A stretch of DNA of 13,276 nt from positions 1 to 13,276 of the forward strand of contig JACQTN010000010.1 of the NCBI GenBank assembly GCA_016210785.1, in the 5' to 3' direction. Positions 1 through 7,615 of this stretch are shown piece after piece (position 1 is the first letter of the stretch; every line of letters starts with the position of its first letter). The translations under genes were made by a program, and so were the position numbers. This DNA comes from Armatimonadota bacterium (GTDB lineage: Bacteria > Sysuimicrobiota > Sysuimicrobiia > Sysuimicrobiales > JACQTN01). Under the pieces are notes generated by a model. It was not told the DNA's origin. It worked only from the letters and a program-made list of their open reading frames with translations, and made no database searches.

Positions 1-1075
1 CGGCGATGCCGCGCGCGATGATCACCGCCAGCGGCGGTACCAGGAAGGTGAAGTATCGCGCCATGAAGACGGGGCGCGCCAGCGAGATCGCAAACGCCAG
101 GCCCAGCGGGACCACGGACGCGCACAGCGCGAGCGCCGCCTGAGGGCCCTGGCCCGCGGCGCGCGCGCGGCGGGCCCCGTACCACGCCGCGAGCAGAAAT
201 GGCAGCGCCGGCAGCAGGACGTACGGCGCGGCCAGCCATCCCGGCCGGATGTATCCGCGCGCGCCCAGCAGGTGGCCGCCGAAGGTCACCAGGCCCAGCG
301 TCTCCACCAGCACCGCGGCGCCGCCCCGCTCCCGCCACAGCGGGGTGCCTACTCCGCTCTGCACTTGCGCCAGGAGCCCGGGCATCCACGGGGCAAACAG
401 AATTCCCGCCCCCGCCACGCCGGCGATCCACGGCAGGATGCCGCGTCGCTCCCACACCAGGACGTAAAGGCCGTGCGCCGCGGTCACTAAGCCGGCGAAG
501 TAATGGACGTAGCCCGCGGCAGCCATGGTGACCGCGTACGCCGCCCAGAGCCCTATCCGTCTTGACCGCAGTGCCTCCCAGCACAGCAACGTGCCGAGCA
601 GCGTCAACAGCGTCAGCGGCGCATACATGCGCACTTGCTGGCTGGTGATAATCTGGATCGGCGAGAGGGTAACCAGCATCGCCGCCACGGCGGCCGTCCG
701 CCGGTTGAACAGGCGCAGAGCCAGCAGATAGGTCAGAGGGACGACCGCGGTGCCCAGGATGGCTGGCAGGAGCCGGACCCATCGCTCGCCCGTGCCGCCC
801 AGCTTCATCCAGCCCCGCAGCAGGAGGTAGAAGAGCGGAGGGTGCGCGTCCTCCGCGCGGATCTTCGTCAGCATCTGGCCCACCGCGCTGCTGGCCAGGT
901 CCAGCGAGTAAGCCTCATCGAACCAGATGCTCTGGTCGGTCAGCATGACGTAGCGCACGGCGAAAGCGAGGAGTGTGATGGTGACCACGGGCAGCACGGC
1001 TTTCCACGCGCGCGGCGGCGAGGGCGCGTGATCAAGTGTGGTCGCGCTGCTGGGGGGATGAACCGGCGTCGACAT
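1..1075 (-). CDS. GT39/ArnT-like membrane glycosyltransferase, 3' end missing
   Basis: Partial gene: the reading frame is open from an ATG at 1075 to the left edge (358 residues, C-terminus missing). It reads as a polytopic GT-C glycosyltransferase of the PMT_2/GT39 type, which transfers a sugar from a polyprenyl-phosphate donor on the outer face of the membrane. After a first membrane segment (about residues 27-43) comes the family's acidic loop WFDEAYSLD (51-59, with the catalytic-type Asp53-Glu54), then DAHPPLFYLLLRGWM (76-90), whose HPPL motif is typical, and SQQVRMYAPL (145-154), matching the usual S-Q-E-x-R-M-Y-x motif. Many hydrophobic helices follow, and FMARYFTFLVPPL lies near the edge. 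The frame upstream runs back to the stop of the STAS gene with no other ATG, GTG or TTG, so this start is forced; its SD (AGGTG, very close) is weak. The acceptor (lipid A, protein or glycan) cannot be told. It lies 66 bases behind the STAS gene and may be co-transcribed with it. Confidence 0.88.
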   Translation of the reverse strand, partial: MSTPVHPPSSATTLDHAPSPPRAWKAVLPVVTITLLAFAVRYVMLTDQSIWFDEAYSLDLASSAVGQMLTKIRAEDAHPPLFYLLLRGWMKLGGTGERWVRLLPAILGTAVVPLTYLLALRLFNRRTAAVAAMLVTLSPIQIITSQQVRMYAPLTLLTLLGTLLCWEALRSRRIGLWAAYAVTMAAAGYVHYFAGLVTAAHGLYVLVWERRGILPWIAGVAGAGILFAPWMPGLLAQVQSGVGTPLWRERGGAAVLVETLGLVTFGGHLLGARGYIRPGWLAAPYVLLPALPFLLAAWYGARRARAAGQGPQAALALCASVVPLGLAFAISLARPVFMARYFTFLVPPLAVIIARGIA

Positions 1076-1141
1076 GCACCTGGAACCCGCGGAGGTGTTC
1101 GGCGGTAAGGAGCGACTTCCTCCCGGCGTGGACGTGGCGTT

Positions 1142-1492
1142 TCAGCCGGCCGTCTGCCGGATCTGCTGGATAGCCTCTTCGACGGTGCTGTCTACGGGGA
1201 TCGGCAGGTGGGAGACCAGGAGCAGCCGGCGGATGGGAGACGCCGCAGGGCAGACAATGCGAAGGGGCTGCTGGCTGGTCTGCACCCGTTCATGCGTCTC
1301 GACGAGAAGGTAGATCCCCCGACTGTCCACGTACGTGGTCCTGGTGAGATCTATGACGACGCCGACGGCGTTGCTGGACAGGCTGGAATGGAGTTGGGCC
1401 CGGACTTCCGCGGCGTTGGCCATGTCCACCTCGCCTTCCAGTGATGCCACCACCACACCGTCGTGATCGACCGCGAGCACGCGCGCCAGCAC
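1142..1492 (-). CDS. STAS-domain anti-sigma-factor antagonist (RsbV/SpoIIAA-like)
   Basis: A 116-residue single STAS domain. In partner switching such proteins bind the RsbW-type kinase when unphosphorylated, which frees the kinase's target; the kinase inactivates them and a PP2C phosphatase reactivates them. The N-terminal strand pattern VVVASLEGEVDMANAAEVR (13-31) and the central VIDLTRTTYVDSRGIYLLV (46-64) are typical. The candidate phospho-acceptor is Ser57 in VDSRG; the next residue, often Ser or Thr in the family, is Arg58. I chose the GTG at 1492, 4 bases after the stop of the upstream phosphatase/kinase gene and preceded by a G-rich SD-like stretch (GAGGGCGGGG); GTG at 1480 is an alternative. 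A longer reading from 1579 would overlap the upstream gene by 83 bases and add a low-complexity tail unlike the family. The adjacency makes it the likely substrate of both enzyme domains of the neighbour. Confidence 0.9.
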   Translation of the reverse strand: MLARVLAVDHDGVVVASLEGEVDMANAAEVRAQLHSSLSSNAVGVVIDLTRTTYVDSRGIYLLVETHERVQTSQQPLRIVCPAASPIRRLLLVSHLPIPVDSTVEEAIQQIRQTAG

Positions 1493-1496
1493 CGGC

Positions 1497-4067
1497 CTAC
1501 GCCCCGCCCTCGTGCCGGAGCCGCCGCTCCATCCGCACCAGCGTTCCCCCGGAGTCGGACGTGATCTCCACCCCATCAATCAGGCCCCGGATGATGTCGA
1601 GCCCCCGGCCCCGGCCCTCGCCGCGGGGCGGGCGCCACTGCCCCCAGTCCCGCACGACGACCTCGACGCCGTCATCGGTCCGCCGCGCGGCGACTTCCAG
1701 GTCTCCGTCTGCCACGCCATACGCGTGCTCCACGACGTTCGTGCACGCCTCCGCGCACGCCACGGTGATCCCGTGGGCTTCGCGGGCGTCCACGCCGGCC
1801 TGGGTCAACCACCGCAGCAGGATGTGCCGGATATTCGCGATGGAGGCGGGTGCCGCCGGGACCCGGACATGAATGCGCGTGGCGTCGAGTGGAGAGAGGC
1901 GGAACGCGAGGAGCGCGATGTCGTCGCGCGCCCGTTCCCCGCGCAGCACCTCCTCCAGGATGCGGTCCAGGAGAGCGTTCATTTCCGCCGCGGCACCGGC
2001 GGTCACCGTCCGTTCTAGACGGGCCAGGCCCTCATCGATGCTCTCCTGGATCTCGATCAGGCCGTCCGTGTACAGCACCACGGTAGAGCCCGGTGCGAGG
2101 ACCACGGCTTCCTCGCTGTAGGTGTAGCGCAGGTTGCCCAGCGGAGGGGATCCCCGCCACAGGAACTGCGCGGCGTCGTCCGGCGCGACGACCAGCGGCG
2201 GGCAGTGCCCGGCGTTCGCATATCGCGCCTCCCAGGTCATGGGATCGAGGGTGAAGTAGCAGACGGTGGCCATCTCGCCGGGGTCCATGAGACGGTTCAG
2301 GCGCTGCAGGACGGCGGCCGGCCCCTGTCCTTCCAGGGCGTGGGCCCGCAGCATGTGCCGCAACTGTCCCATGACCGCCGCCGCGCGGACGCCACGCCCA
2401 GCCACGTCCCCGATGACGAACCCGACGTGCCCCCCGGGCAGCGTGAAGACGTCGTACCAGTCGCCCCCGACCTCGGCGAGCGGCGATGAGAGGTACCTGG
2501 TCACGATCTCGATCCCTGGGATCTCCGGCAGCGCCTGGGGCAGCAGGCTCCGCTGGAGCGTCTCCGCGATCTCGTGCTCGTGGGCGTACAGGCGCGCGCG
2601 TTCTAGCGCCTGCGCGCATTGATTCCCCAGCGTCAGGATGACATCGAGATCTTCCCCCGCGAACGTCCGTGGTTCCGCGAAGTGGAGGGTGAGGACCCCG
2701 ACGATGCGCGTTTCCACCGAGAGTGGGATGAAGGCAAACGCGCCCCCGGCCAGCGAGGGCACGAACTCGCGAAGATTGGGGTAACGGGCAAGGAACGCTT
2801 CGGTGGATTCCAGCAGCACGGGTTGCTTCGCGCGGACGACGTCCGCCGACGGGGACTTCTCCCCGAGCCGGACGTGGCGGCGCTGCTGGATGAGGCGCGC
2901 CGGAAAGCCCACCGCCTCCAGGAGTTCGAGCGCGGTGCCGTCGGCGACCAGCTGCTGCACCGCCCCGGCGCGCGCGTCCAGCGCCGCCACGCCTTCGTTG
3001 ATGATGACCCGGGCCACCTGAGGGGGCGTGAGCGCCTGCGAGAGGGCGGCGGTCACCGCTTGCAGCCTGGCAATGCGCGCGACCGTTCGCTCGGCGCGCT
3101 CCCGGGCCTCCTGCTGGGCCCGGTACACACGGTCGAGATGGCGCCCGGTCCACGTCCCTCCGCCGATGGCGATCAGGCCGCCCAGGAGCACGAGGAAGAC
3201 CGTGAGCAAGAAGGCGTGCCGGGCAGGACCGAAGGCCTCGCCCATTGGCGAGTCCACGAACACCGTCCACCCGCCCGCCTTCACCCGCGCGAACGCCACG
3301 ACCCGGTGGGGGTTGCCGTAGAGGTCGGCGACATCGATCAGCACGCCGGCACCGCGTTCGCGAGCCTCCCGAAGGAGCGGTGTCCGTGAGACGTCGCGCA
3401 GGGGAGGCAGGGGGCTGCCGGCGATGACCTGATCCGCCCCATCCACCAGGGACAGCCGCCCGAGCTGTGGGGTCCGGAATTCCGCCACGAGCCCTTGGAG
3501 GCCAGTGAGGGGGATGGCGGCCACCAGCACGCCGCTGAGGGCGCTGGCCCTGTTGACCGTGGGCACGGCCAGGGTGACCACGGGTTTGCCGTCGATGGGG
3601 CGGATGAGGGCCCGGCTGATCGCCGGCTTCCTGCTCACCACGGCGGTACGGAAGTAGTCGCGGTGGGCGATGCTGGGCGGAGGATCAGGGGGGTCGAGTC
3701 GAGACCGCACCCTGACATTCCCCTGCGCGTCCGCCCACAGGATGCCGTCGATGCTGCGGTCTACCTTGAGGACCGCGTTAAAGTAGTCCCGCATGGCCGG
3801 CCGCTCCAGATCCTGAACCGCCGGCGCCGCGGCGATTGCCTCCGCCAGGTCAATCAGATCCTCGAGCAACCGGCCCACGTCGGTGGCCGCGATCCGGGCC
3901 CGAAAGCCGATGCGGTCGACAACGCGGTCGCGTTCACTCTCGTACTCCTGCCAGGCCAGCCCGATGCCGACACCGATCAGGATCACGGCGAGGATGACGG
4001 CCAGCGTGATGACGCGCACACCTGGGGTGAGGGCTGGCCGGGAGGAATCTGTCGCCCGGTCGATCAC
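1497..4067 (-). CDS. Membrane sensor with dCache, GAF, SpoIIE phosphatase and RsbW-type kinase domains
   Basis: An 856-residue signalling protein. Order of parts: transmembrane helix at about 20-39; extracytoplasmic dCache-like sensor at about 43-283 (IDGILWADAQGNVRVRS and HRDYFRTAV are typical); second helix at about 284-306; a charged linker likely to be coiled; GAF domain at about 338-490; SpoIIE/RsbU PP2C phosphatase at about 503-725; HATPase_c_2 kinase domain at about 735-849. The phosphatase has its metal-site motifs: GGDWYD (534-539), GDVAGRG (553-559), YTDGL (666-670) and RDD (714-716). The kinase has the N-box EACTNVVEH (773-781), DWG (807-809) and GRGRGLDII (818-826). It should both dephosphorylate and phosphorylate a STAS partner, very likely the next gene. 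I chose the GTG at 4067 because GGAGGA lies 6 bases before it; a GTG seven codons upstream (4088) has no comparable site. The domain set recalls M. tuberculosis Rv1364c, but with the STAS part encoded separately. Confidence 0.93.
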   Translation of the reverse strand: MIDRATDSSRPALTPGVRVITLAVILAVILIGVGIGLAWQEYESERDRVVDRIGFRARIAATDVGRLLEDLIDLAEAIAAAPAVQDLERPAMRDYFNAVLKVDRSIDGILWADAQGNVRVRSRLDPPDPPPSIAHRDYFRTAVVSRKPAISRALIRPIDGKPVVTLAVPTVNRASALSGVLVAAIPLTGLQGLVAEFRTPQLGRLSLVDGADQVIAGSPLPPLRDVSRTPLLREARERGAGVLIDVADLYGNPHRVVAFARVKAGGWTVFVDSPMGEAFGPARHAFLLTVFLVLLGGLIAIGGGTWTGRHLDRVYRAQQEARERAERTVARIARLQAVTAALSQALTPPQVARVIINEGVAALDARAGAVQQLVADGTALELLEAVGFPARLIQQRRHVRLGEKSPSADVVRAKQPVLLESTEAFLARYPNLREFVPSLAGGAFAFIPLSVETRIVGVLTLHFAEPRTFAGEDLDVILTLGNQCAQALERARLYAHEHEIAETLQRSLLPQALPEIPGIEIVTRYLSSPLAEVGGDWYDVFTLPGGHVGFVIGDVAGRGVRAAAVMGQLRHMLRAHALEGQGPAAVLQRLNRLMDPGEMATVCYFTLDPMTWEARYANAGHCPPLVVAPDDAAQFLWRGSPPLGNLRYTYSEEAVVLAPGSTVVLYTDGLIEIQESIDEGLARLERTVTAGAAAEMNALLDRILEEVLRGERARDDIALLAFRLSPLDATRIHVRVPAAPASIANIRHILLRWLTQAGVDAREAHGITVACAEACTNVVEHAYGVADGDLEVAARRTDDGVEVVVRDWGQWRPPRGEGRGRGLDIIRGLIDGVEITSDSGGTLVRMERRLRHEGGA

Positions 4068-4098
4068 GGCGAGTCCTCCGCGAGCCACGCGAAAAAGT

Positions 4099-4126
4099 CA
4101 TGTATTGTTCGCGTTTGGCGTGAGAA
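4099..4126 (-). promoter_or_regulatory. Possible promoter for the sensor/STAS genes
   Basis: The 109-base gap between menG and the sensor gene holds a conspicuously AT-richer stretch in an otherwise GC-rich window. On the minus strand TTCTCA and TACATG sit 16 bases apart, about 30 bases upstream of the chosen GTG. The match to a housekeeping promoter is poor (4/6 and 3/6), and I found no sigma-B-like GTTT/GGGTAT pair. The position is sensible, but the site itself is weakly supported. Confidence 0.2.
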
Positions 4127-4176
4127 ACCCTTCCACGGGCATGCAGCAGCTTTGGTCACTGGTCTCCACCCGCCGG

Positions 4177-4899
4177 TTACGGTTTCGCTCCGACGTGCAG
4201 GGCAGCGATGCCGCCCGTCAGATTGTAATAGCGCACGTGAGCGAACCCCGCTTGCTCGATGATACGGGCAAAGGCCTCTTGGTCGGGAAAGTTGCGGATT
4301 GAGGAGGGCAAATAGTGATAGGCCTGATCGTGTCCCGCGATCATGTAGCCCACGCGCGGGATGACGTAATGCGAGTAGAGGTCGTAGAGCACGCGCAGGC
4401 CGCGCGTGGTGGGGTGGCTGAACTCCAGGATGAGGATCCGTCCCCCGCGGGCCAGCACGCGGAAGATCTCCGCCAGCGCCCGGTCCACGCGGGCGACGTT
4501 GCGGATGCCGAAGCCCACGGTGGCCGCCTGGAAGGTCCCGTCTGCCACCGGGAGGTCCTCCGCGTCACCCTGGACGAAGATCACCCGGCCGTCCATGCCT
4601 GCCTGGGCCGCCTTCCACCGGCCCAGCGACAGCATGGGCGGGGCGAAGTCCACGGCCACCACCTGTCCCCGCTCCCCCACGTGACGGGCCATGCGCAGGG
4701 CCAGGTCGCCGGTGCCGGCGCAGATGTCGATGGCGCGGTCGCCCGGCCGCAGCTCGGCCAGGCGGGCCGTGACGTCCTTCCACCGGTGGTGAATCCCCAG
4801 GCTGAGCAGCGTGTTGAGCATGTCGTACCGCGGGGCGATGGCGGAGAACATCGCCCGCACGAAGGACCTCTTCTCCTCCGGCGGGGGCAGGTGCGTCAT
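4177..4899 (-). CDS. menG: Demethylmenaquinone methyltransferase (MenG/UbiE family)
   Basis: A 240-residue SAM-dependent class I methyltransferase of the UbiE/MenG family, full length. It C-methylates demethylmenaquinone, the last step of menaquinone synthesis. The first family signature is YDMLNTLLSLGIHHRWK (25-41); the SAM motif I is DICAGTGDLAL (58-68); acidic motif II is AVDFAPPML (82-90); the second family signature is RVLARGGRILILEFSHP (147-163). The C-terminal YYNLTGGIAALHVGAKP is also typical. The ATG lies 10 bases after the menA stop, with GGGTGA upstream that overlaps the menA stop, so translation is probably coupled. Because the neighbour is MenA-like rather than a 4-hydroxybenzoate prenyltransferase, menaquinone rather than ubiquinone is the expected product. 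Confidence 0.96.
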   Translation of the reverse strand: MTHLPPPEEKRSFVRAMFSAIAPRYDMLNTLLSLGIHHRWKDVTARLAELRPGDRAIDICAGTGDLALRMARHVGERGQVVAVDFAPPMLSLGRWKAAQAGMDGRVIFVQGDAEDLPVADGTFQAATVGFGIRNVARVDRALAEIFRVLARGGRILILEFSHPTTRGLRVLYDLYSHYVIPRVGYMIAGHDQAYHYLPSSIRNFPDQEAFARIIEQAGFAHVRYYNLTGGIAALHVGAKP

Positions 4900-4909
4900 C
4901 GCGACGAGA

Positions 4910-5815
4910 TCACCCGGCGATGCGCTGCACCACGAAGCTGAGCGCCAGCAGCAGCCCGTACGCCAGGTGCGCCCTGGCCGTGGCTTCGTCGATACGGATC
5001 AGGTCCTCCGGCTTCCCCTCCACGCCGCTTTTGATCGCCCGCACGGCGGCGAGACCCGCGGGGATGCTCAGCACCGTGAGCAGGGTCCACGCGGGCAGCA
5101 GCTTGAAGCCCGCGAAGAAGACGGTCAGGCCGTAGGCGCCGAGGACCATCCCGGCGTACACCCGGGCGGCGGTCTTCTGCCCGATCACCGAGGAGAGCGT
5201 CGCGAACCCGGCCCGCGCGTCGAGGGAGATGTCACGGATCTCGTTGGAGTGCAGGATCGCCGCCACCAGCAGGCCCACGGGGATGGACGCCAGGATCGTT
5301 TGCCGCGTGTAGTGGCCGGCGATGGCCAGGTGCGCGCCCGCCACCATCAGCGGGCCCATCATCAGGAACACCATCGGCACGCCGAGCGCCCGGTACTTGT
5401 ACTGGAACGGCGGCGCGGTGTAGAAGTAGCCGGCCAGGACGCCCACCGCGCCGATGACCAGCATCGGCGTCCCGCGTAGCCGGACCAGGTACAGCCCGAT
5501 GAGCACGGCGGTGCCGAAGAGCACGGCGGTGCCGCGCCGGACCTGATCCTGCGTCAGCCGTCCCTCCAGCAGCACGCGGCTGGCCCGCGGGGCGTCGATG
5601 GTGTCGACGCGGTTGATGACGTCGTACAGCTCGTTGACCAGGTTGGTGCCCGACTGGAGCGCGACGGCGGCGATGAGGGTGAGCAGAAAGAGCCCGCTCG
5701 CGAAGCGGCCCTCCGCCAGGGCCATCGCCCCGCCCAGCGCCGCCGGCACCAGGGAGGCCGTCCACGAGTACGGCCGCGTGAGCTCCAGCCACGTCTTCGC
5801 CCCTCCTGAGGCCAT
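4910..5815 (-). CDS. menA: UbiA-family prenyltransferase, probable 1,4-dihydroxy-2-naphthoate polyprenyltransferase (MenA)
   Basis: A 301-residue integral membrane protein with about eight to nine hydrophobic helices. It should attach a polyprenyl chain to 1,4-dihydroxy-2-naphthoate with loss of CO2, giving demethylmenaquinone. The first Mg-diphosphate motif is NELYDVINRVD (61-71), with the MenA-type spacing N-x3-D-x5-D but Glu62 where Asp is usual. The second is NEIRDISLDARAG (191-203), matching the MenA N-x2-R-D-x3-D motif. I chose the ATG at 5815 because GAGGTG lies 6 bases upstream; a GTG three codons earlier lies within that SD region. It sits 45 bases after the CocE-like gene and 10 before menG, and the menG pairing is the main reason to prefer MenA over other UbiA enzymes. 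Confidence 0.92.
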   Translation of the reverse strand: MASGGAKTWLELTRPYSWTASLVPAALGGAMALAEGRFASGLFLLTLIAAVALQSGTNLVNELYDVINRVDTIDAPRASRVLLEGRLTQDQVRRGTAVLFGTAVLIGLYLVRLRGTPMLVIGAVGVLAGYFYTAPPFQYKYRALGVPMVFLMMGPLMVAGAHLAIAGHYTRQTILASIPVGLLVAAILHSNEIRDISLDARAGFATLSSVIGQKTAARVYAGMVLGAYGLTVFFAGFKLLPAWTLLTVLSIPAGLAAVRAIKSGVEGKPEDLIRIDEATARAHLAYGLLLALSFVVQRIAG

Positions 5816-5860
5816 GGCCCTCACCTCGTCGCGCGGGTACAGCTCGCTGCGCCCTCCCCT

Positions 5861-7600
5861 TCAGCGGGGCGCCACCGGCAGGCGGACGTGCGAAGGCCGC
5901 GCCGCGTCGTGGAAGATGGTCTGCCGCGCGGTGATCGCGTCGGAGATGGTATCCACCCCGAGCTCCCGGCCGGTGTTGGTGTTGCGGTCGTAGCAGGGGA
6001 AGTTGCTGGACGAGACCTCCACGCGGATGCGGTGCCCCCGCCTGAACAGGTTGCCCGTCGCGCCCAGGTCGATCTCATATCGGTAGACTTCACCGGGCCG
6101 CAGCAAGCGCGGCGCGCGGCACGACTCGTGGAAACGGGCGCGGATGATGCCGTCGGCCACGTTGAGGGCGAAGCCGGCGGGGTGCACGTCCACGAGCTTC
6201 ACCGTCCAGTCCGTGTCCACCGCGGTGGTCGCCGCCCACAGCGTGGCGGCGACGGGGCCGGTGACCTCCAGGTCCTCCTCCATCGGCGCGGAGGTGTAGA
6301 CGAGCACGGAGCCGCCCGCCTCCACGGGACGCTGGTCGGCCGGCCCCATGGGTGTGATGAGCGGGCTGCAGCACGATCGCCCGCCCAGGCTCAGCACGGG
6401 GCGGCGCGGGTCATAGACGAACGTGTCCGGGTGCTCGTCCTTGGGAGGCTCGAGGGTGAGGGCGCCGTCGCCACTCAGGGAGTTGGCGCGGCCGTCGCTG
6501 TGCAGGTAGAAGTCGGTGAACGTCGTCCCCGGCACGGGCCAGTCCGCGGCGCGCCGCCAGGTGCTGGCGCCCATCACGAACACCTCCACCGGCGGCTCCT
6601 CGTCGACACCGTTCCGGACGCCCCGAAGCCAGCGGTCAAACCAGCGGAGCTGCAGGGAATCGATCCGGTTCAACGCCTCCGGTCCGAAGTCCACCGGCCC
6701 GACCATGGACGACCACGGGGAGTGGTACCAGGGGAGGACGAGCAGGCGCTGGTGGCGGCGCGCCAAGTCCGTGGCGCCTCGGTCGCGGATGCCCACATAG
6801 TTGCGGAGCGTGCCGTCCAGGAAGATGTCGTACCATCCCGCGATGTGCAACGCCGGCACGTCGATCTGCTCGTACCGCTCGTCGATGGACCAGCGGCGCC
6901 AGTACTCGTCGTACCGCTCGTGCTCCAGCCAGTCATCGTAGTACGGCGCGATATCGTGGTCGCGGAGTGGCGCGAACGCCCGGAGTGGCAGCGCGTCGTA
7001 GTGCAGCGCGGGCGCGGTGCGGACATCGCGCAGCCGCTGTTCCACGTCGGGCAGGCCGCGCCGGCGCGCGGTGTCCTGGGCGAGGGTCGCGGCCCAGGTC
7101 AGGTTGAAGGCGAGGGCAAAGGCGCCGCTGCGGTAGGTCCATCCCTCGTAGTACTGGGAGCCGGTGAGGCCGGGACAGATGCAGACCAGCCCCGGCGGCC
7201 GCCTGGTTGCTGCCAGGAGCTGCGTGGCGCCCACATAGGAGAACCCGTACATCCCCACCTTCCCGCTGGAACCCGGCAGCCGGGCCGCCCACTCCACGGC
7301 GTCGTAGCCGTCGTCCGCCTCGTGAGCAAACGGGGTGAACGTTCCTTCTGACCGCCAGCGGCCCCGCGCGTCCTGCACCACGACCATGTAACCGTGGCGC
7401 GCGTACCACAGCGGGTGGGCGTAGGTGTCTGCCTGCGCGGCGCGCTTGTCGTACGGCGTGCGCATGAGGATGACGGGGAAGGGACCGCCCTCAGCGGGGC
7501 GGTAGACGTCGGCGTACAGGCGCGTCCCGTCTCGCGCCTGCATCACCACATCCTCCTCGACGTGCACGTCGTACAGGCGCTCAGCGCTCCCGGTCCGCAT
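5861..7600 (-). CDS. CocE/NonD-family serine hydrolase (S15 peptidase superfamily)
   Basis: A 579-residue full-length member of the CocE/NonD group, which includes cocaine esterase, glutaryl-7-ACA acylase and X-Pro dipeptidyl-peptidase relatives. It hydrolyses an ester or amide; the substrate cannot be read from sequence. The alpha/beta hydrolase core covers about 15-325, with RTPYDK (47-52, Tyr50 as probable oxyanion-hole donor), the nucleophile elbow GFSYVG (119-124, Ser121), Asp258 in GWYDIFLDG and His293 in LPWYHSPW. The usual G-P-W-x-H context of the histidine is altered to L-P-W-Y-H. The C-terminal jelly-roll domain (about 335-579) ends with the characteristic GHRIRVEVSSSNFPCYDRN (522-540). 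No signal peptide is visible, so it is probably cytoplasmic. The ATG is preceded by AGAGGTGGAGG and lies 15 bases after the preceding gene, so it belongs to the operon. Confidence 0.94.
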   Translation of the reverse strand: MRTGSAERLYDVHVEEDVVMQARDGTRLYADVYRPAEGGPFPVILMRTPYDKRAAQADTYAHPLWYARHGYMVVVQDARGRWRSEGTFTPFAHEADDGYDAVEWAARLPGSSGKVGMYGFSYVGATQLLAATRRPPGLVCICPGLTGSQYYEGWTYRSGAFALAFNLTWAATLAQDTARRRGLPDVEQRLRDVRTAPALHYDALPLRAFAPLRDHDIAPYYDDWLEHERYDEYWRRWSIDERYEQIDVPALHIAGWYDIFLDGTLRNYVGIRDRGATDLARRHQRLLVLPWYHSPWSSMVGPVDFGPEALNRIDSLQLRWFDRWLRGVRNGVDEEPPVEVFVMGASTWRRAADWPVPGTTFTDFYLHSDGRANSLSGDGALTLEPPKDEHPDTFVYDPRRPVLSLGGRSCCSPLITPMGPADQRPVEAGGSVLVYTSAPMEEDLEVTGPVAATLWAATTAVDTDWTVKLVDVHPAGFALNVADGIIRARFHESCRAPRLLRPGEVYRYEIDLGATGNLFRRGHRIRVEVSSSNFPCYDRNTNTGRELGVDTISDAITARQTIFHDAARPSHVRLPVAPR

Positions 7601-7615
7601 CCTCCACCTCTGTGG

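Noticed and set aside
199..1108. Several overlapping plus-strand frames at the left edge
   Set aside because: They lie antisense to the GT39-type gene, whose minus-strand frame is open to the edge and carries clear family motifs.
1076..1141. Small hairpin (AGGA...TCCT) between the STAS and glycosyltransferase genes as a terminator
   Set aside because: Four-base arms and no T run; too weak to support a terminator call.
1493..1579. Longer start for the STAS gene
   Set aside because: It would overlap the phosphatase/kinase coding region by 83 bases and add a tail rich in Gly, Arg and Trp that STAS proteins lack; the GTG at 1492 fits the domain edge and gene spacing.
4127..4176. Possible terminator after menG
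   Set aside because: Only short imperfect repeats (such as GGT/ACC pairs) are present, with no stable GC stem followed by a T run, so no terminator is called.
5888..7351. A 487-codon open frame on the plus strand opposite the CocE-like gene
   Set aside because: An antisense shadow of a high-GC gene; its composition is unlike a protein and the minus-strand frame is a complete family member.
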